DNA of 64,000 bases from an uncultured Clostridia bacterium (GCA_947385375.1 CANDKR010000002.1:62001-126000), one strand, 5' to 3'. Counted from the stretch's first letter, positions 1 through 10,603 are shown. Notes: generated by a model not told the origin, from the sequence alone. Program-made: numbers and translations.

Positions 1-171
1 TTTTATGGAATCTCAATCTTGGTGGCAATAGTTATTGCAATATTAAAACAAGTACCAGTAATTAATATAGCAATTACATTAATAGTAGCATTTATAGGAA
101 TGGGACTACTTTTCTCAGGTTTAAGAATTAAAAATGAAAATAAAGAAGTTGCAGCTGCAACTAAAGAATAA
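1..171 (+). CDS. C-terminal end of an integral membrane protein (partial)
   Basis: The reading frame is open from the first base and stops at 169-171, so only the last 56 residues are visible. They hold two hydrophobic stretches, separated by a short turn containing KQVP, followed by a polar tail rich in Lys and Glu. This looks like the final two membrane helices and cytoplasmic tail of a transporter or other polytopic protein. The family cannot be named from this fragment. A rho-independent terminator follows at once, so this gene ends its transcription unit. Confidence 0.6.
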   Translation, partial: FYGISILVAIVIAILKQVPVINIAITLIVAFIGMGLLFSGLRIKNENKEVAAATKE

Positions 172-176
172 AACGA

Positions 177-210
177 AAAGAAAATCCTAATTTCTAGGAT
201 TTTCTTTTTT
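177..210 (+). terminator. Rho-independent terminator
   Basis: The 9-bp inverted repeat AAAATCCTA/TAGGATTTT with a 5-base loop is followed by CTTTTTT. It closes the unit of the preceding membrane protein gene. Confidence 0.85.
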
Positions 211-226
211 AGATTATAGGTGAAAT

Positions 227-865
227 ATGAAAACAAAAAAAGAGGCAATAGAAATTTTAAAAATATTAAAAGAATATTATCCAGAAGCAACTTGTAGTTT
301 AGATTTTGCAAGCCCATTTGAAATGGCAATTTCAGTTATGCTTTCAGCACAATGTACTGATGAAAGAGTAAATAAGACTACACCAGCTCTTTTTAAAAAA
401 GCAAATACACCTGAAAAAATGGCAAAATTAAGTTTAGAAGAGATTGAGAAAATAATTAAACCTTGTGGTTTTTATAAAACTAAGGCAAAGAACATACTAG
501 CTTGTAGTAAAATGTTAGTAGAGGAGTTTGGAGGAGTTGTTCCGAATAATATGGAAGATTTGCAAAAGCTAGCTGGAATTGGACGAAAAAGTGCAAATGT
601 AATAATGTTAGAAGCTTTCAATAATCCACAAGGTATAGCAGTAGATACACATGCAAGACGTATTTCTAATAAAATTGGTTTATCTAAAGAAACAGAACCA
701 GAAAAGATAGAACAAGATTTATTAAAGCTATTACCAAAAGAGAGCTATTATGACGCAAATCATTTATTCGTTTGGCATGGTAGATATACTTGTGTTGCCA
801 GAAAGCCAAAATGCGAAGAATGTCCAGTAAGAAAAATGTGTGATACATATAAGGAAGGTAAATAA
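227..865 (+). CDS. nth: Endonuclease III (DNA glycosylase/AP lyase)
   Basis: The 212-residue product is a base-excision repair enzyme that removes oxidised pyrimidines and nicks the abasic site. The helix-hairpin-helix LAGIGRKSANV carries the catalytic Lys121, and VDTH carries the catalytic Asp140. The C-terminus has the iron-sulphur signature C-x6-C-x2-C-x5-C (Cys189, 196, 199 and 205). Length and motif order are those of bacterial Nth. The start ATG follows AGGTGAA. The next gene begins one base after the stop codon, suggesting co-transcription. Confidence 0.95.
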   Translation: MKTKKEAIEILKILKEYYPEATCSLDFASPFEMAISVMLSAQCTDERVNKTTPALFKKANTPEKMAKLSLEEIEKIIKPCGFYKTKAKNILACSKMLVEEFGGVVPNNMEDLQKLAGIGRKSANVIMLEAFNNPQGIAVDTHARRISNKIGLSKETEPEKIEQDLLKLLPKESYYDANHLFVWHGRYTCVARKPKCEECPVRKMCDTYKEGK

Positions 866-866
866 A

Positions 867-1406
867 ATGATTAAAGTATTTAAACATCTAAGAGTAGTAT
901 TAAAGCATAAATGGTGGGTATTTAAGCTTTGCTGTATGGCAGGAATTCCTTGGAGAGGTCTAGTACATGATTTATCAAAATTTAGTTTTACAGAGTTTAG
1001 TGAAAGCGTAAAATATTTCCATGGACAGCGCAGTCCACTTGCAATTTGCAAAGAGACAGAAGGTTATTCTAAGGCTTGGCTACATCACAAAGGTAGAAAT
1101 AAACATCATTTTGAATATTGGATAGATCCGATGGCACCAGACCCATATCCAGTTATACCTTTTGTTTATACAGTTGAAATGATTTGTGATACTTTATCAG
1201 CAGGTCTAGTGTATCAAGGAAAAAATTGGAGACCTGATTATCAATTAGGGTATTTTACAGCAAGACCAGACAGAAATTATATAAATCCTAAAATTGTTGC
1301 AATACTTGAAGAAGTATATAAAGAAATTGCAGATAAAGGCGAATTAAAAACAGTTATAAACAAGAAACATCTAAGAGAAATTTATGATAGACATGTAAAT
1401 TCTTAA
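867..1406 (+). CDS. DUF5662-like conserved protein
   Basis: The 179-residue soluble protein is rich in His, Trp and Asp. Recognisable stretches are LVHDLSKFS, an HHKGRNKHHFEYW block and MICDTLSAG, which resemble the catalytic-style motifs of the DUF5662 family found in Firmicutes and phages. The His/Asp pattern suggests a metal-binding, HD-like hydrolase, but that function is inference. I use ATG 867, with AAGGAAGG about ten bases upstream, rather than an in-frame ATG at 840 that would overlap nth. It lies directly behind nth. Confidence 0.6.
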   Translation: MIKVFKHLRVVLKHKWWVFKLCCMAGIPWRGLVHDLSKFSFTEFSESVKYFHGQRSPLAICKETEGYSKAWLHHKGRNKHHFEYWIDPMAPDPYPVIPFVYTVEMICDTLSAGLVYQGKNWRPDYQLGYFTARPDRNYINPKIVAILEEVYKEIADKGELKTVINKKHLREIYDRHVNS

Positions 1407-1443
1407 GTGATATAATTGAGGCATACTAAAAAGGAGGATAATT

Positions 1444-2446
1444 ATGGCAGTTTTAGTTACAGGTGGTACAGGATATATTGGAAGCCACACAGTAGTTGAG
1501 TTAATTAATAAAGGTAGAGAGGTTATTATAGTAGACAATCTTTCTAACAGTAAAATAGATGTATTAGAAGCAATAGAAAAATTAACAGGTGTTAGACCTA
1601 AGTTTTATAATATAGATTGCAGAAATTTTGAAGAATTAGAAAAAGTTTTTAAAGAAAATTATATTGATTCTGTTATAAATTTTGCTGGGTTTAAAGCTGT
1701 AGGAGAGTCTGTAAGAGAGCCTTTAAAATATTATGATAATAATTTAACTAGTGCAATGATTTTATTAGAGGTAATGAAAAAATTTAATTGTAAGAAATTT
1801 ATTTTTAGTTCATCTGCAACAATATATGGAGACCCAGGTGTACCTGAATATGTTGAAGAAATGGGAAGAGGCAAGACTTCTAATCCTTATGGAACAACAA
1901 AAGCAATGATTGAACAAATTTTAGAAGATTTATATGCTTCTGATAATTCTTGGGATATTTGTATTTTAAGGTATTTTAATCCAATAGGAGCACATGAAAG
2001 TGGCTTACTTGGAGAAAATCCAAATGGAATACCAAATAATTTAATGCCATATATTATGAAAGTTGCATCAGGAAAGCTTGAGAAATTAAATGTCTTCGGA
2101 AATGACTATGACACAAAAGATGGAACTGGTATGAGAGATTATTTACATGTTGTTGATTTAGCAGAAGGTCATAGTATGGCATTAGACAAGATAGATAAAG
2201 AAAATTCAGGGCTATATATTTATAACTTAGGTACAGGCACTGCTTATAGCGTTTTAGATATAGTAAATACTTTTGAAAGAGTAAATAATATAAAAATACC
2301 TTATGAAATAGTACCAAGACGTCCACGGAGATCTTGCAATTTATTACGCTAATCCTAAAAAAGCAAATGAGGAACTTGGCTGGTTTGCTAAAAAGGGTAT
2401 AGAGGATATGTGTAAAGATAGTTGGAATTTTGAAAAAAACAATTAA
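1444..2446 (+). CDS. galE: UDP-glucose 4-epimerase, read through a +1 frameshift
   Basis: GalE interconverts UDP-glucose and UDP-galactose for galactose use and surface polysaccharides. The Rossmann signature is G7-x2-G10-x2-G13, with the SSS region near 122-124 and the YxxxK pair Tyr149/Lys153. Frame 0 reaches CGG at 2326-2328 and would stop eight codons later. Skipping the C gives PRRPGDLA followed by YANPKKANEELGW, the expected C-terminal part of GalE, ending at TAA 2444-2446 (333 residues, normal length). An intact Pro-Gly CCA-GGT at 1834-1839 in the same gene shows that not every such site is affected. AAGGAGG precedes the ATG. Confidence 0.92.
2323..2329 (+). other. +1 frameshift site CCA-CGG-A in galE
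   Basis: Frame 0 reads CCA then CGG. The GalE frame continues as CCA, skip C, GGA (Pro-Gly). Confidence 0.8.
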
Positions 2447-2451
2447 AACAC

Positions 2452-2480
2452 TTGATTTTTCTGTAAAAGTGTAGTACAAT
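2452..2480 (+). promoter_or_regulatory. Sigma-A promoter for rpsO
   Basis: TTGATT and TACAAT are separated by 17 bases. The roughly 80-base leader that follows contains the complementary pair AGCTAA/TTAGCT and may carry S15 autoregulation, but I cannot show that. Confidence 0.7.
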
Positions 2481-2569
2481 AATTAAGCTAAATACCATTT
2501 ACTTAGCTAAGGAAAAAACCTACTTTAAGCTCAGTTTATGGCAAATATAAAAAATAGGAGGAAATGAAA

Positions 2570-2833
2570 ATGACAAAGGAAAGAAAACAAGAGATTATCA
2601 ATACTTATAGAAGAGATGAAAAAGATACAGGTTCTTCTGAGGTTCAAATCGCTTTATTAACAGAAAGAATTACAGAACTTACAGAACACTTAAAAGTTCA
2701 TCCAAAAGATAATCACTCTAGACGTGGTCTTTTAAAAATGGTTGGTAAAAGAAGAAGTTTATTAAACTATTTAGCTAAAAAAGACTTAAATAGTTATAGA
2801 GAAATCGCTCAAAAATTATCTTTAAGAAAATAA
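2570..2833 (+). CDS. rpsO: 30S ribosomal protein S15
   Basis: The 87-residue S15 binds 16S rRNA early in assembly of the small-subunit platform. The sequence starts [10 protein letters not shown] and contains [14 protein letters not shown] and KRRSLLNYL, all S15 hallmarks. An ATG at 2564 lies only two bases after AGGAGG (2556-2561), while ATG 2570 lies eight bases away and gives the standard N-terminus, so 2570 is chosen. The rpsO-pnp order is the usual bacterial arrangement. Confidence 0.97.
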   Translation: MTKERKQEIINTYRRDEKDTGSSEVQIALLTERITELTEHLKVHPKDNHSRRGLLKMVGKRRSLLNYLAKKDLNSYREIAQKLSLRK

Positions 2834-2843
2834 AATTATTTTT

Positions 2844-2874
2844 GCAACCTACATAAAGTAGGTTGCATTTTTTT
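2844..2874 (+). terminator. Rho-independent terminator after rpsO
   Basis: GCAACCTAC/GTAGGTTGC stem followed by a T tract. Confidence 0.9.
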
Positions 2875-2891
2875 AGAATTTATAGTAAAAT
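2863..2891 (+). promoter_or_regulatory. Probable promoter for pnp
   Basis: TTGCAT, a 17-base spacer and TAAAAT. The -35 box lies inside the downstream arm of the rpsO terminator. A leader of about 110 bases precedes pnp. Confidence 0.45.
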
Positions 2892-3005
2892 GTTTATGGC
2901 AATTTATTTGAAAAAGGTAGCTTGCATAATGTGCTGGAAATGATGCAACATATTATAGAGGTTACATTTTCAAGTAAATGCTAAAAACCATAGAGGAGGA
3001 AAGAA

Positions 3006-5117
3006 ATGTTAAAAAGTTATAGTATGGAATTAGCAGGAAGAACACTTACTTTAGAGACTGGAAAAATGGCAGGACTTGCCAATGGTAGTGTTTTAGTAAA
3101 ATATGGAGAAACAACAGTATTAGTAAATGCAACAGCTTCAAGGGAGCCAAAAGAGGGAATTGACTTTTTCCCACTTTCAGTTGAATATAATGAGAAATTA
3201 TATGCAGTTGGAAAAATCCCAGGAGGATTTACAAAAAGAGAAGGAAAGCCAAGTGAGAAAGCTATTTTGACTTCAAGAGCAATAGATAGACCAATTAGAC
3301 CATTATTTCCAAAAGATTTAAGAAATGATGTTGTAGTTGATTGTTTAGTTTTATCAGTAGAACAAGATTGTTCACCAGAAGTATGTGCAATGATTGGTGC
3401 TTCAGCAGCACTTTCAATATCAGACATACCATTTGGAGGACCAACAGCAGCAGTAAATGTTGGATATGTAAATGACAAAATAGTTATTAACCCAACAGAA
3501 GAAGAAAGAAAAAATAGTAGATTAACTTTAACAGTAGCAGGAACAGCTGAAAAAATTGCTATGATTGAAGCAGGAGCTGACGAAATTCCAGACGCTACAA
3601 TGCTAGAAGCAATTAAAGCTGGACATGAAGAAATTAAAAAATTATGTGCCTTCATTTCAAATATGAAAGCTGAAATTGGAAAACCTAAATTTGAATATAA
3701 ATCAGCAGCAGTTGATGAAACAATTTACGAAACAATTGCAAATGAATTTGCAGACAGAATGAAAACAGATGTACAAACACCTGATAAGATTGATAGAGAT
3801 ATAGTTTTAACTAAATTAACAGAAGATGTTAAAGCTTGGTATCTAGAAAAATTCGGAGAAGAAAAACTTGAAGAAGATAAAGCAGCTATCGGAGATGCTC
3901 TATATAAATTAGAGAAGAAAACAGTTAGAAAACTTATTTTAGACGAAGGAAAACGTGTTGACGGTAGAGGTATTTATGACATAAGACCATTATCTTGTGA
4001 AGTAGGTCTTATTCCTAGAGTACACGGAAGTGGAATGTTCACAAGAGGAAGAACACAAGTATTATCTATTGCAACTTTGGGTATGGTTAGTGAAGAGCAA
4101 ATCTTAGACGGATTAGATACAGAAGATTCAAAAAGATATATGCACCAATATAATTTCCCTGGATATAGTGTTGGTGAAGCAAAAACATCACGCGGACCAG
4201 GTAGAAGAGAAATTGGTCATGGTGCTTTAGCAGAAAAAGCTTTAGTTCCAGTATTACCAAGTGTTGAAGAATTCCCATATGCAATAAGAGTTGTATCAGA
4301 GATTCTAAGTTCAAATGGTTCTACCTCACAAGGAAGTATTTGTGCTTCTACATTAGCACTTATGGACGCTGGTGTTCCAATTAAGAAACCAGTTGCAGGT
4401 ATTTCAACAGGTTTAATCACTGATGAAAATGATCCAAGCAGATATGTAGTTATAACAGATATTCAAGGAATCGAAGACTTCTTTGGAGATATGGACTTTA
4501 AAGTTGGTGGTACAAAAGATGGTATCACAGCTATACAAGTTGATATAAAAGTTGATGGTTTATCTTATGAAATTATTGCAGAAGCTTTCGAAAGAACAGC
4601 AAAAGCAAGAGCATATATATTAGACGAAATTATGGCACCACAAATTGCTGAACCAAGAAAAGAATTATCAAAATATGCTCCAAAGATTGTTAATATGAAA
4701 ATCAATCCAGATAAGATTAAAGATGTTATTGGTTCAGGTGGAAAAACTATCAATAAAATCATTGATGAAACTGGAGTTAAAATTGATATACAAGAAGACG
4801 GAACAGTATTTATTTATTCTGATGATGCTACAAAAGCTGAAAAAGCACAAAGTATAATAGAAGAAATTACTAGAGATATTGAGCTTGATGGAATTTACAC
4901 AGGTAAGGTTTCAAAAATAATGAACTTTGGCGCTTTCGTAGATTTAGGTGGAGGAAAAGAAGGTTTACTTCATATCTCTAAAATATCTAAAGAAAGAGTA
5001 AATAAAGTTGAAGATGTTTTCAAAGTTGGAGATGAAGTTACAGTTAAGGTTTATGAGATAGATAATCAAGGAAGAATTAACTTAACAAGAAAAGATTTAT
5101 ATTCTACTGAAGAATAG
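3006..5117 (+). CDS. pnp: Polyribonucleotide nucleotidyltransferase (PNPase)
   Basis: PNPase degrades RNA 3' to 5' by phosphorolysis and takes part in mRNA turnover. The 703 residues contain two RNase PH-like halves; the second includes GMFTRGRTQ and FPYAIRVVSEILSSNGS. A KH domain with VIGSGGKTINKI lies near residue 575 and an S1 domain occupies about residues 625-695. Length and domain order are canonical. GAGGAGG precedes the ATG. Several CCA-GGA and CCT-GGA Pro-Gly junctions here are intact, with no extra C. Confidence 0.97.
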   Translation: MLKSYSMELAGRTLTLETGKMAGLANGSVLVKYGETTVLVNATASREPKEGIDFFPLSVEYNEKLYAVGKIPGGFTKREGKPSEKAILTSRAIDRPIRPLFPKDLRNDVVVDCLVLSVEQDCSPEVCAMIGASAALSISDIPFGGPTAAVNVGYVNDKIVINPTEEERKNSRLTLTVAGTAEKIAMIEAGADEIPDATMLEAIKAGHEEIKKLCAFISNMKAEIGKPKFEYKSAAVDETIYETIANEFADRMKTDVQTPDKIDRDIVLTKLTEDVKAWYLEKFGEEKLEEDKAAIGDALYKLEKKTVRKLILDEGKRVDGRGIYDIRPLSCEVGLIPRVHGSGMFTRGRTQVLSIATLGMVSEEQILDGLDTEDSKRYMHQYNFPGYSVGEAKTSRGPGRREIGHGALAEKALVPVLPSVEEFPYAIRVVSEILSSNGSTSQGSICASTLALMDAGVPIKKPVAGISTGLITDENDPSRYVVITDIQGIEDFFGDMDFKVGGTKDGITAIQVDIKVDGLSYEIIAEAFERTAKARAYILDEIMAPQIAEPRKELSKYAPKIVNMKINPDKIKDVIGSGGKTINKIIDETGVKIDIQEDGTVFIYSDDATKAEKAQSIIEEITRDIELDGIYTGKVSKIMNFGAFVDLGGGKEGLLHISKISKERVNKVEDVFKVGDEVTVKVYEIDNQGRINLTRKDLYSTEE

Positions 5118-5125
5118 AAAAAAGT

Positions 5126-5157
5126 CTCCTTAAGGTACAAGCCTTAAGGAGTTTTTT
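5126..5157 (+). terminator. Rho-independent terminator after pnp
   Basis: CTCCTTAAGG/CCTTAAGGAG stem, short loop, then TTTTTT. Confidence 0.92.
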
Positions 5158-5176
5158 CTTCTCTTTAAGAAAGGTA

Positions 5177-8100
5177 ATGAAAATGAAGTCAAAAGAAGTA
5201 GAAAATAAGAATAGCATATTAGCTAAGATACCTTATGTAATGCTTATTGGAGTTACTGGTATAATATCTTTAATAATTGCAGTTTTGGCGATTAAACTAA
5301 CAGTTTATTTTGATGTAAAAATAAACTTTGCAAGTGAATCTTGCGTTTTTAGATCAGAAAGTCTATTATTAAATATATTTTTAGTATTTGCTACTTTTCT
5401 TATATTTTATATATTGTATAAAATAGCAAATAAAGTAAACAAGAAAATAATTTTTGTTCTAATGCTAGTTATTACGACGGCTCTGGGATTTTTCTGGATT
5501 TATACAATACAGTTTAAACCAGTAGCAGATCAACTAATGGTTAAAGAATGTGCAACAGCGATATTAGATAATAAGCTAGAAGATATATTAGCACCACGGT
5601 GAATACTTAAATAGAAATCCACATCAGCTAGGTTTTATACTTTACTTAGTAACTATACTAAAGATATTTAATATCAGAAGTAATTTGTTGCTACAGACTC
5701 TAAACATAATTTATTCAAGTGTAAATGGAGTTTTATTATATTTAATTTGTAAGAATATTTTTAAAGAAGAAAAAGTACAAAAACTTTCTTTGATTTTTAT
5801 AACTTTTTTCTCACTGTATTGGGCATTTTTTAACACACATATATATGGAAATATTCCAGGATTAACTTTTGCACTTTTAGCAGTATTATTTACTACTAGA
5901 TATTTAGATAATAAAAAGTTTTACAATTTGCCAATTATTGGAGCTTTTTTAACAATAGCATATTTATTAAAAAGTAATTATGAAATATTTTTATGTTCAA
6001 TTATTATTACTATATTGTTAAATATAATAAACACTAAAAAAGCCAAAGATTTACTTGGAGTAATTTTAATAATTGTAATGGTATTTGGAAGTAAGACTTT
6101 GATATATAAGATTTCTGAAAAGGCTTTTGGGTATTCTTTAGATACTGGTGTACCAATGACAGCATATATCTATATGGGAATTTCTGAGCCTGATACTTTA
6201 GCAGCAGGTTGGTATAATAGTAAAGTAGAGGAAATATATAAAAATAGTGGGTATAACACTGAAGAGGCTACTAAAATAACAAATGATTTATTAAAAAAGA
6301 GAATAGAGGAGCTAAAAAACGATCCTGAATATACTGTAAATTATTTTTATTCAAAGTTTCAAACTACGTGGCTAAACCCTACTTTCCAAACACTGTGGTG
6401 TTCTTTGCCAAACTCTTTAATGAATGAAGACGCAGATTATGGCACTAGAATTTCTTCAAATCCGTTGATTGAAGATGTACTTTGTGGCGATATATATATT
6501 AAAATAGAAAATTTAATGGATTTATTTGAAAATACAATATTTATATTTGCAGGAATAGGACTTATTTTCTTACTTGCAAAATTTGATTTGAAAAATATAA
6601 TATTACCACTAACTTTTTTAGGTGGACTTTTATTCCATTTAATTTGGGAAACAAAGTCAATTTATGTAATACAATATTTCTTTGTATTGCTACCAGTAGC
6701 AGCTTTTGGTATGTATAAAATCTTTGAATTTATAGATAAAATATTAGACAAAGCTTTATATAAAACTGTAGAAGATAATAAAAAAGTAAGACTTGGAGTT
6801 TTAATTCCAAGCATAATAGTTATATTAGTTATCTTAGTAGTAGCAACATATTTTGTTTCTGGAAATAAAGAAGAAAGATTTAAAGAAGAAATGGAAGGAG
6901 TAAAAACTGCTCTTTCACTTACAGAGGCAAATTATATTTGGAATAATACCAATGACGATAATACTTGGATGTGCTTTAGAAAGAAAGTTACTTTAGAAGA
7001 AGATGAAGCTGAAAAAGTAATTGCTAAAATCGGAGTGGATTCAAAATATTGGTTATATATAAACGGAGAACTTGTAATAAGAGATGGAGGCTTAAAGCGA
7101 GGAGAGAAGAAAGACTCTATATATTATGATGAAGTAGATTTATCACAGTATTTTAAGCCTGGCGAAAATACAATTGCAATACTTGCTTGGTATTGGGGTG
7201 GACAAAGTTTTTCACATATTTCTAGTGGACAAGCAGGAATGTTTTTTGAAGCAGAAGCAGGCAGTAAATTAATTATTACAGATGATACTTGGAAAGTTAA
7301 GAAATATGATGCTTTTGGGCAAGATGGAATTAAACCAAATTACAGAATGATTGAATATAACGTATATTATGATGCAAGAATGGGAAATGATGACTGGTAC
7401 AAAGTAGATTTTGATGATTCTAACTGGGAAATGGCAAAAGTCCTAAACGTAAAAGGTGAATTTCCTTGGGGAGAATTAATAAAAAGAGAGATACCACAGT
7501 TCAAGAATGGCGAAATAAAAGAATATGAAAATATGAGTGAATACGCAGGAAAATCTTTCGATAAACAGCAAGTGATTGCAATGAAATTACCATATAATAT
7601 GCAGTTTACACCATATTTAAAAGTAGAGGCAACCTCAGGATTAGAAATAAACGTACAGACAGATACTTATGACGATCCTTCAGGTGTTTCACTTAGAAGT
7701 ACATATATTACTAGAGATGGAGTGCAGGAGTTTGAAAGTTTATCTTGGATAAATGGAGAAATAGCATATTACACTATACCTGCTGGCGTCAAAGTTATTA
7801 GTTTAGGTTATAGAGAAACAGGATATGATACAGAATTTGTAGGAAGTTTTGAATCTGATAATGAGTTTTTCAATAAGTTATGGCTACAAGCAAGACGAAC
7901 TTTATATGTTAATATGAGAGATTCATATATGGACTGTCCAAACAGGGAAAGAGCACAATGGGTAGGTGATATGAATATAGAAATGCTACAAGCAATGTAT
8001 AGTTTGGATACCAAGTCATATCCGTTATATGAAAAAGGTATTAATACAATGATAGGTTGGCGAGATGAAGGCGTGTTTTATAGTGTATCTCCAAACAATC

Positions 8101-9110
8101 TAGAGCCGATGCATTTACCAGTACAAAATTTAGGCGGAATTGTAGCAATGTACGAATATTATGAATATACTGGAAAGAAGGACTTTTTAGAAGAGGTATA
8201 TCCAGCTGTTAAAGATTATTTGAATTTATGGAAAATAAATGACGAAAATAATTTAATAGAATGGAACTCTGGAAAAGGTCGTTGGCAATGGGGAGATTCT
8301 GTTGAAGATGTAGATTATATTGCAACAGAAAATGCTTGGTATTATTATGCTATGTCTAAAGCATTTGAAATGGCAAAAATATTAGACCAAACAGAAGATG
8401 AAGAAATTTTCATGTCAAAATTAGATACATTGAATAAAGGATTTAATGCTTTATGGACAGATAAAGGATATAAAACAGCTGAAAGTAAAATTATAGACGA
8501 AAGAGCAAATGCAGTAGCTGTGCTTGCTGGATTAGCCAATATTGAAAAGTATCCAGTTATTACAGATATTTTGAAAACTGACTATCAGGCTACACCATTT
8601 ACAGAAAAATATGTATTAGAAGCTTTATGCAAGATTGGAAAATATAGCGAAGCACAAGATAGAATAAAAATTCATTATTCAGATATGGTAGAGGGCGAAA
8701 ATGCAAAATCTACTTTATGGGAGCATTGGGATTATGAAAGAGGTACAAAGAACCATGCTTGGTCAGGTGGACCACTTATAATAATGTCAAAGTATTTTGC
8801 AGGAATTGAGCCGTTAAAGCCGGGTTATGAAGAAATATCTATTAGTCCTAATTTTGGAAATTTAAGCAAAATAAGTAGTAGTGTTGAAACAATAAAAGGA
8901 AAAATTACTTTAGAAGCTACAAAATCAAATGATAAAATAGAACTTACAGTAAATGTTCCAGCAAAAGCATTTATAAAAATTCCAAAATTAAAAAACGAAA
9001 CTTTAAAAGTTGATGGAAAAATTACAAATGATTATGGAAAAGATGAAAATTGGATTGGTTTTTATGTAGAAGCAGGAGAACATAAAATTGAAACTGGAAA
9101 AATCCAGTAA
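5177..9110 (+). CDS. Membrane GT-C-type glycosyltransferase fused to a GH78 alpha-L-rhamnosidase, read through a +1 frameshift
   Basis: Reading CGG at 5597-5599 with a one-base skip joins two frames into one protein of about 1310 residues. Residues up to about 560 are a polytopic membrane region with several helices, resembling GT39/PMT-like enzymes; a DQ pair before PGEYLNRNPHQLG recalls their first extracytoplasmic loop. The rest is an alpha-L-rhamnosidase: carbohydrate-binding beta domains, then the (alpha/alpha)6 catalytic domain with DCPNRERAQWVGD near residue 918, and a C-terminal beta sandwich. The enzyme half would face outside if the last helix places it there. The shift site lies inside the membrane part, and the next frame-0 codon is TGA. 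Substrates are unknown. It may build or trim rhamnose-containing surface glycans; this is inference. Confidence 0.75.
5594..5600 (+). other. +1 frameshift site CCA-CGG-T, stop codon adjacent
   Basis: Frame 0 reads CCA CGG TGA. Skipping the C gives Pro-Gly-Glu and leaves the downstream frame open to 9110. Confidence 0.8.
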
Positions 9111-9162
9111 TCCCTAGGGATATACGAGAATATGTAAATTTTCTTAAGATGGAAAATTTTTC

Positions 9163-9191
9163 TTGAAATTATTTTATTAAAATGGTATAAT
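9163..9191 (+). promoter_or_regulatory. Sigma-A promoter for the GT2 gene
   Basis: TTGAAA, 17 bases, TATAAT. AAAGGAGAA precedes the ATG at 9234. Confidence 0.75.
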
Positions 9192-9233
9192 AATAAAAGT
9201 GTAGTAATAAAAGTATATAAAAAGGAGAATTAA

Positions 9234-10460
9234 ATGAGATATTTATATCTTTTACAACAGGCTTTAATATGGATTATAACTGTTTATTGGTTATATCAAT
9301 TAGTTGTAAGCTTTTGTTCACTTATAAAATTAAAAGACAAACCACTAAAAATAAATAAAGACCACAAGTTTATGGCAGTAATACCTGCACATAATGAGGA
9401 AGCTGTTGTTGGTAACTTAGTAGAGAGCTTAAAAGCTCAAAATTATCCAAAAGATAAATATGATATTTATGTTATTGCGGATAATTGTACTGATGATACA
9501 GCAAAAGTTGCAAAAGAAGCTGGAGCAATCGTTTTAAAAAGATTTGACGATTTGCACAGAACAAAAGGGTTTGCTTTAGATTGTTTTTTAAAACAAAAAA
9601 TTGAAGAAGATGCTGATTATGATGCTTTCTGCGTATTTGATGCAGACAATATCGTTGATAAAGACTTCTTAAAAAATATGAATAAAAAATTATGTCAAGG
9701 AGAAGAAGTTGTTCAAGGATACAGAGATATCAAAAACCCTACTGATTCTTGGATATCTTCAGGATATGCTATCTTCTATTGGATGATGCATAGATTTTAC
9801 CATTTGGCTAGATATAATTTAGGTTTATCAGCATTATTAAATGGTACAGGTTTTATGGTTAAATTTGATTTAGTAAAACCTAATGGCTGGAAAACAATTA
9901 CATTAACAGAAGATATAGAATATTCTCTTATGAACATTATAGATGGAAGAAAAGTAAGTTGGTCAACAGATGCAATTGTTTATGATGAACAACCTATTAC
10001 TTTCAAACAAAGTTGGACACAACGTTCAAGATGGACAGTAGGACATTTACAATGTATGAAACACTATACTAAAGATTTAGCAGAAGGTGTAGCAAAACAT
10101 AAAACATTAATGAACTTTGATGGTTTGCTTTATATGTTTGGTATTCCAGTAATGTTAGTTACATTACTACTTTTAGGAGTAAATACATTATTATTTATGG
10201 GTAATGAAATGACAACTTTCGATTTAGTTGTAAGTTATGCAAAATATTTAGCTTCAACCTTTATAGTACCAATAATGATAGCAATAGTTATTATGAAATT
10301 AGATAAAAGAGATATTAAACCAATGTGGTTTGGACTTCTATGTTATCCATTATTTATGGGTTCTTGGATTTTAATCAATTTAAAATGTATTATAAATCCA
10401 AATACAAAATGGGAGAAAATTAATCACGTTAGAGATATCAAAATTCGTGAAGTTGCATAA
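9234..10460 (+). CDS. Family 2 processive-type glycosyltransferase, membrane-bound
   Basis: The 408-residue protein has an N-terminal helix (about 5-30), a cytoplasmic GT-A domain and three or more C-terminal helices. The nucleotide-sugar site is seen in VIPAHNEE. D136-A-D138 is the metal-binding DxD, E226-D227 the TED-type base, and Q263-x2-R266-W267 the QxxRW motif of cellulose-synthase and hyaluronan-synthase relatives. It probably adds sugars to a lipid carrier or polymer at the inner membrane face. The sugar is unknown. It follows the GT/rhamnosidase gene but has its own promoter and terminator. Confidence 0.82.
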   Translation: MRYLYLLQQALIWIITVYWLYQLVVSFCSLIKLKDKPLKINKDHKFMAVIPAHNEEAVVGNLVESLKAQNYPKDKYDIYVIADNCTDDTAKVAKEAGAIVLKRFDDLHRTKGFALDCFLKQKIEEDADYDAFCVFDADNIVDKDFLKNMNKKLCQGEEVVQGYRDIKNPTDSWISSGYAIFYWMMHRFYHLARYNLGLSALLNGTGFMVKFDLVKPNGWKTITLTEDIEYSLMNIIDGRKVSWSTDAIVYDEQPITFKQSWTQRSRWTVGHLQCMKHYTKDLAEGVAKHKTLMNFDGLLYMFGIPVMLVTLLLLGVNTLLFMGNEMTTFDLVVSYAKYLASTFIVPIMIAIVIMKLDKRDIKPMWFGLLCYPLFMGSWILINLKCIINPNTKWEKINHVRDIKIREVA

Positions 10461-10470
10461 AATAATTATA

Positions 10471-10506
10471 GAAAACGAATACTTTAAAAGTATTCGTTTT
10501 CATTTT
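10471..10506 (+). terminator. Rho-independent terminator
   Basis: The GAAAACGAATACT arm pairs with AGTATTCGTTTTC and is followed by a weak T-rich stretch. Confidence 0.75.
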
Positions 10507-10537
10507 AGATTTTATTCATATTTAAGCTAGAAAAAAC

Positions 10538-10566
10538 TTGAAAAAAAGTTGCAAAAATGATAAGAT
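10538..10566 (+). promoter_or_regulatory. Probable promoter for the pilin-like gene
   Basis: TTGAAA, 17 bases, TAAGAT, about 40 bases before the chosen start. Confidence 0.5.
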
Positions 10567-10603
10567 AAGAAAGTATTATATTGACTATATAAAGGAGATT
10601 ATT

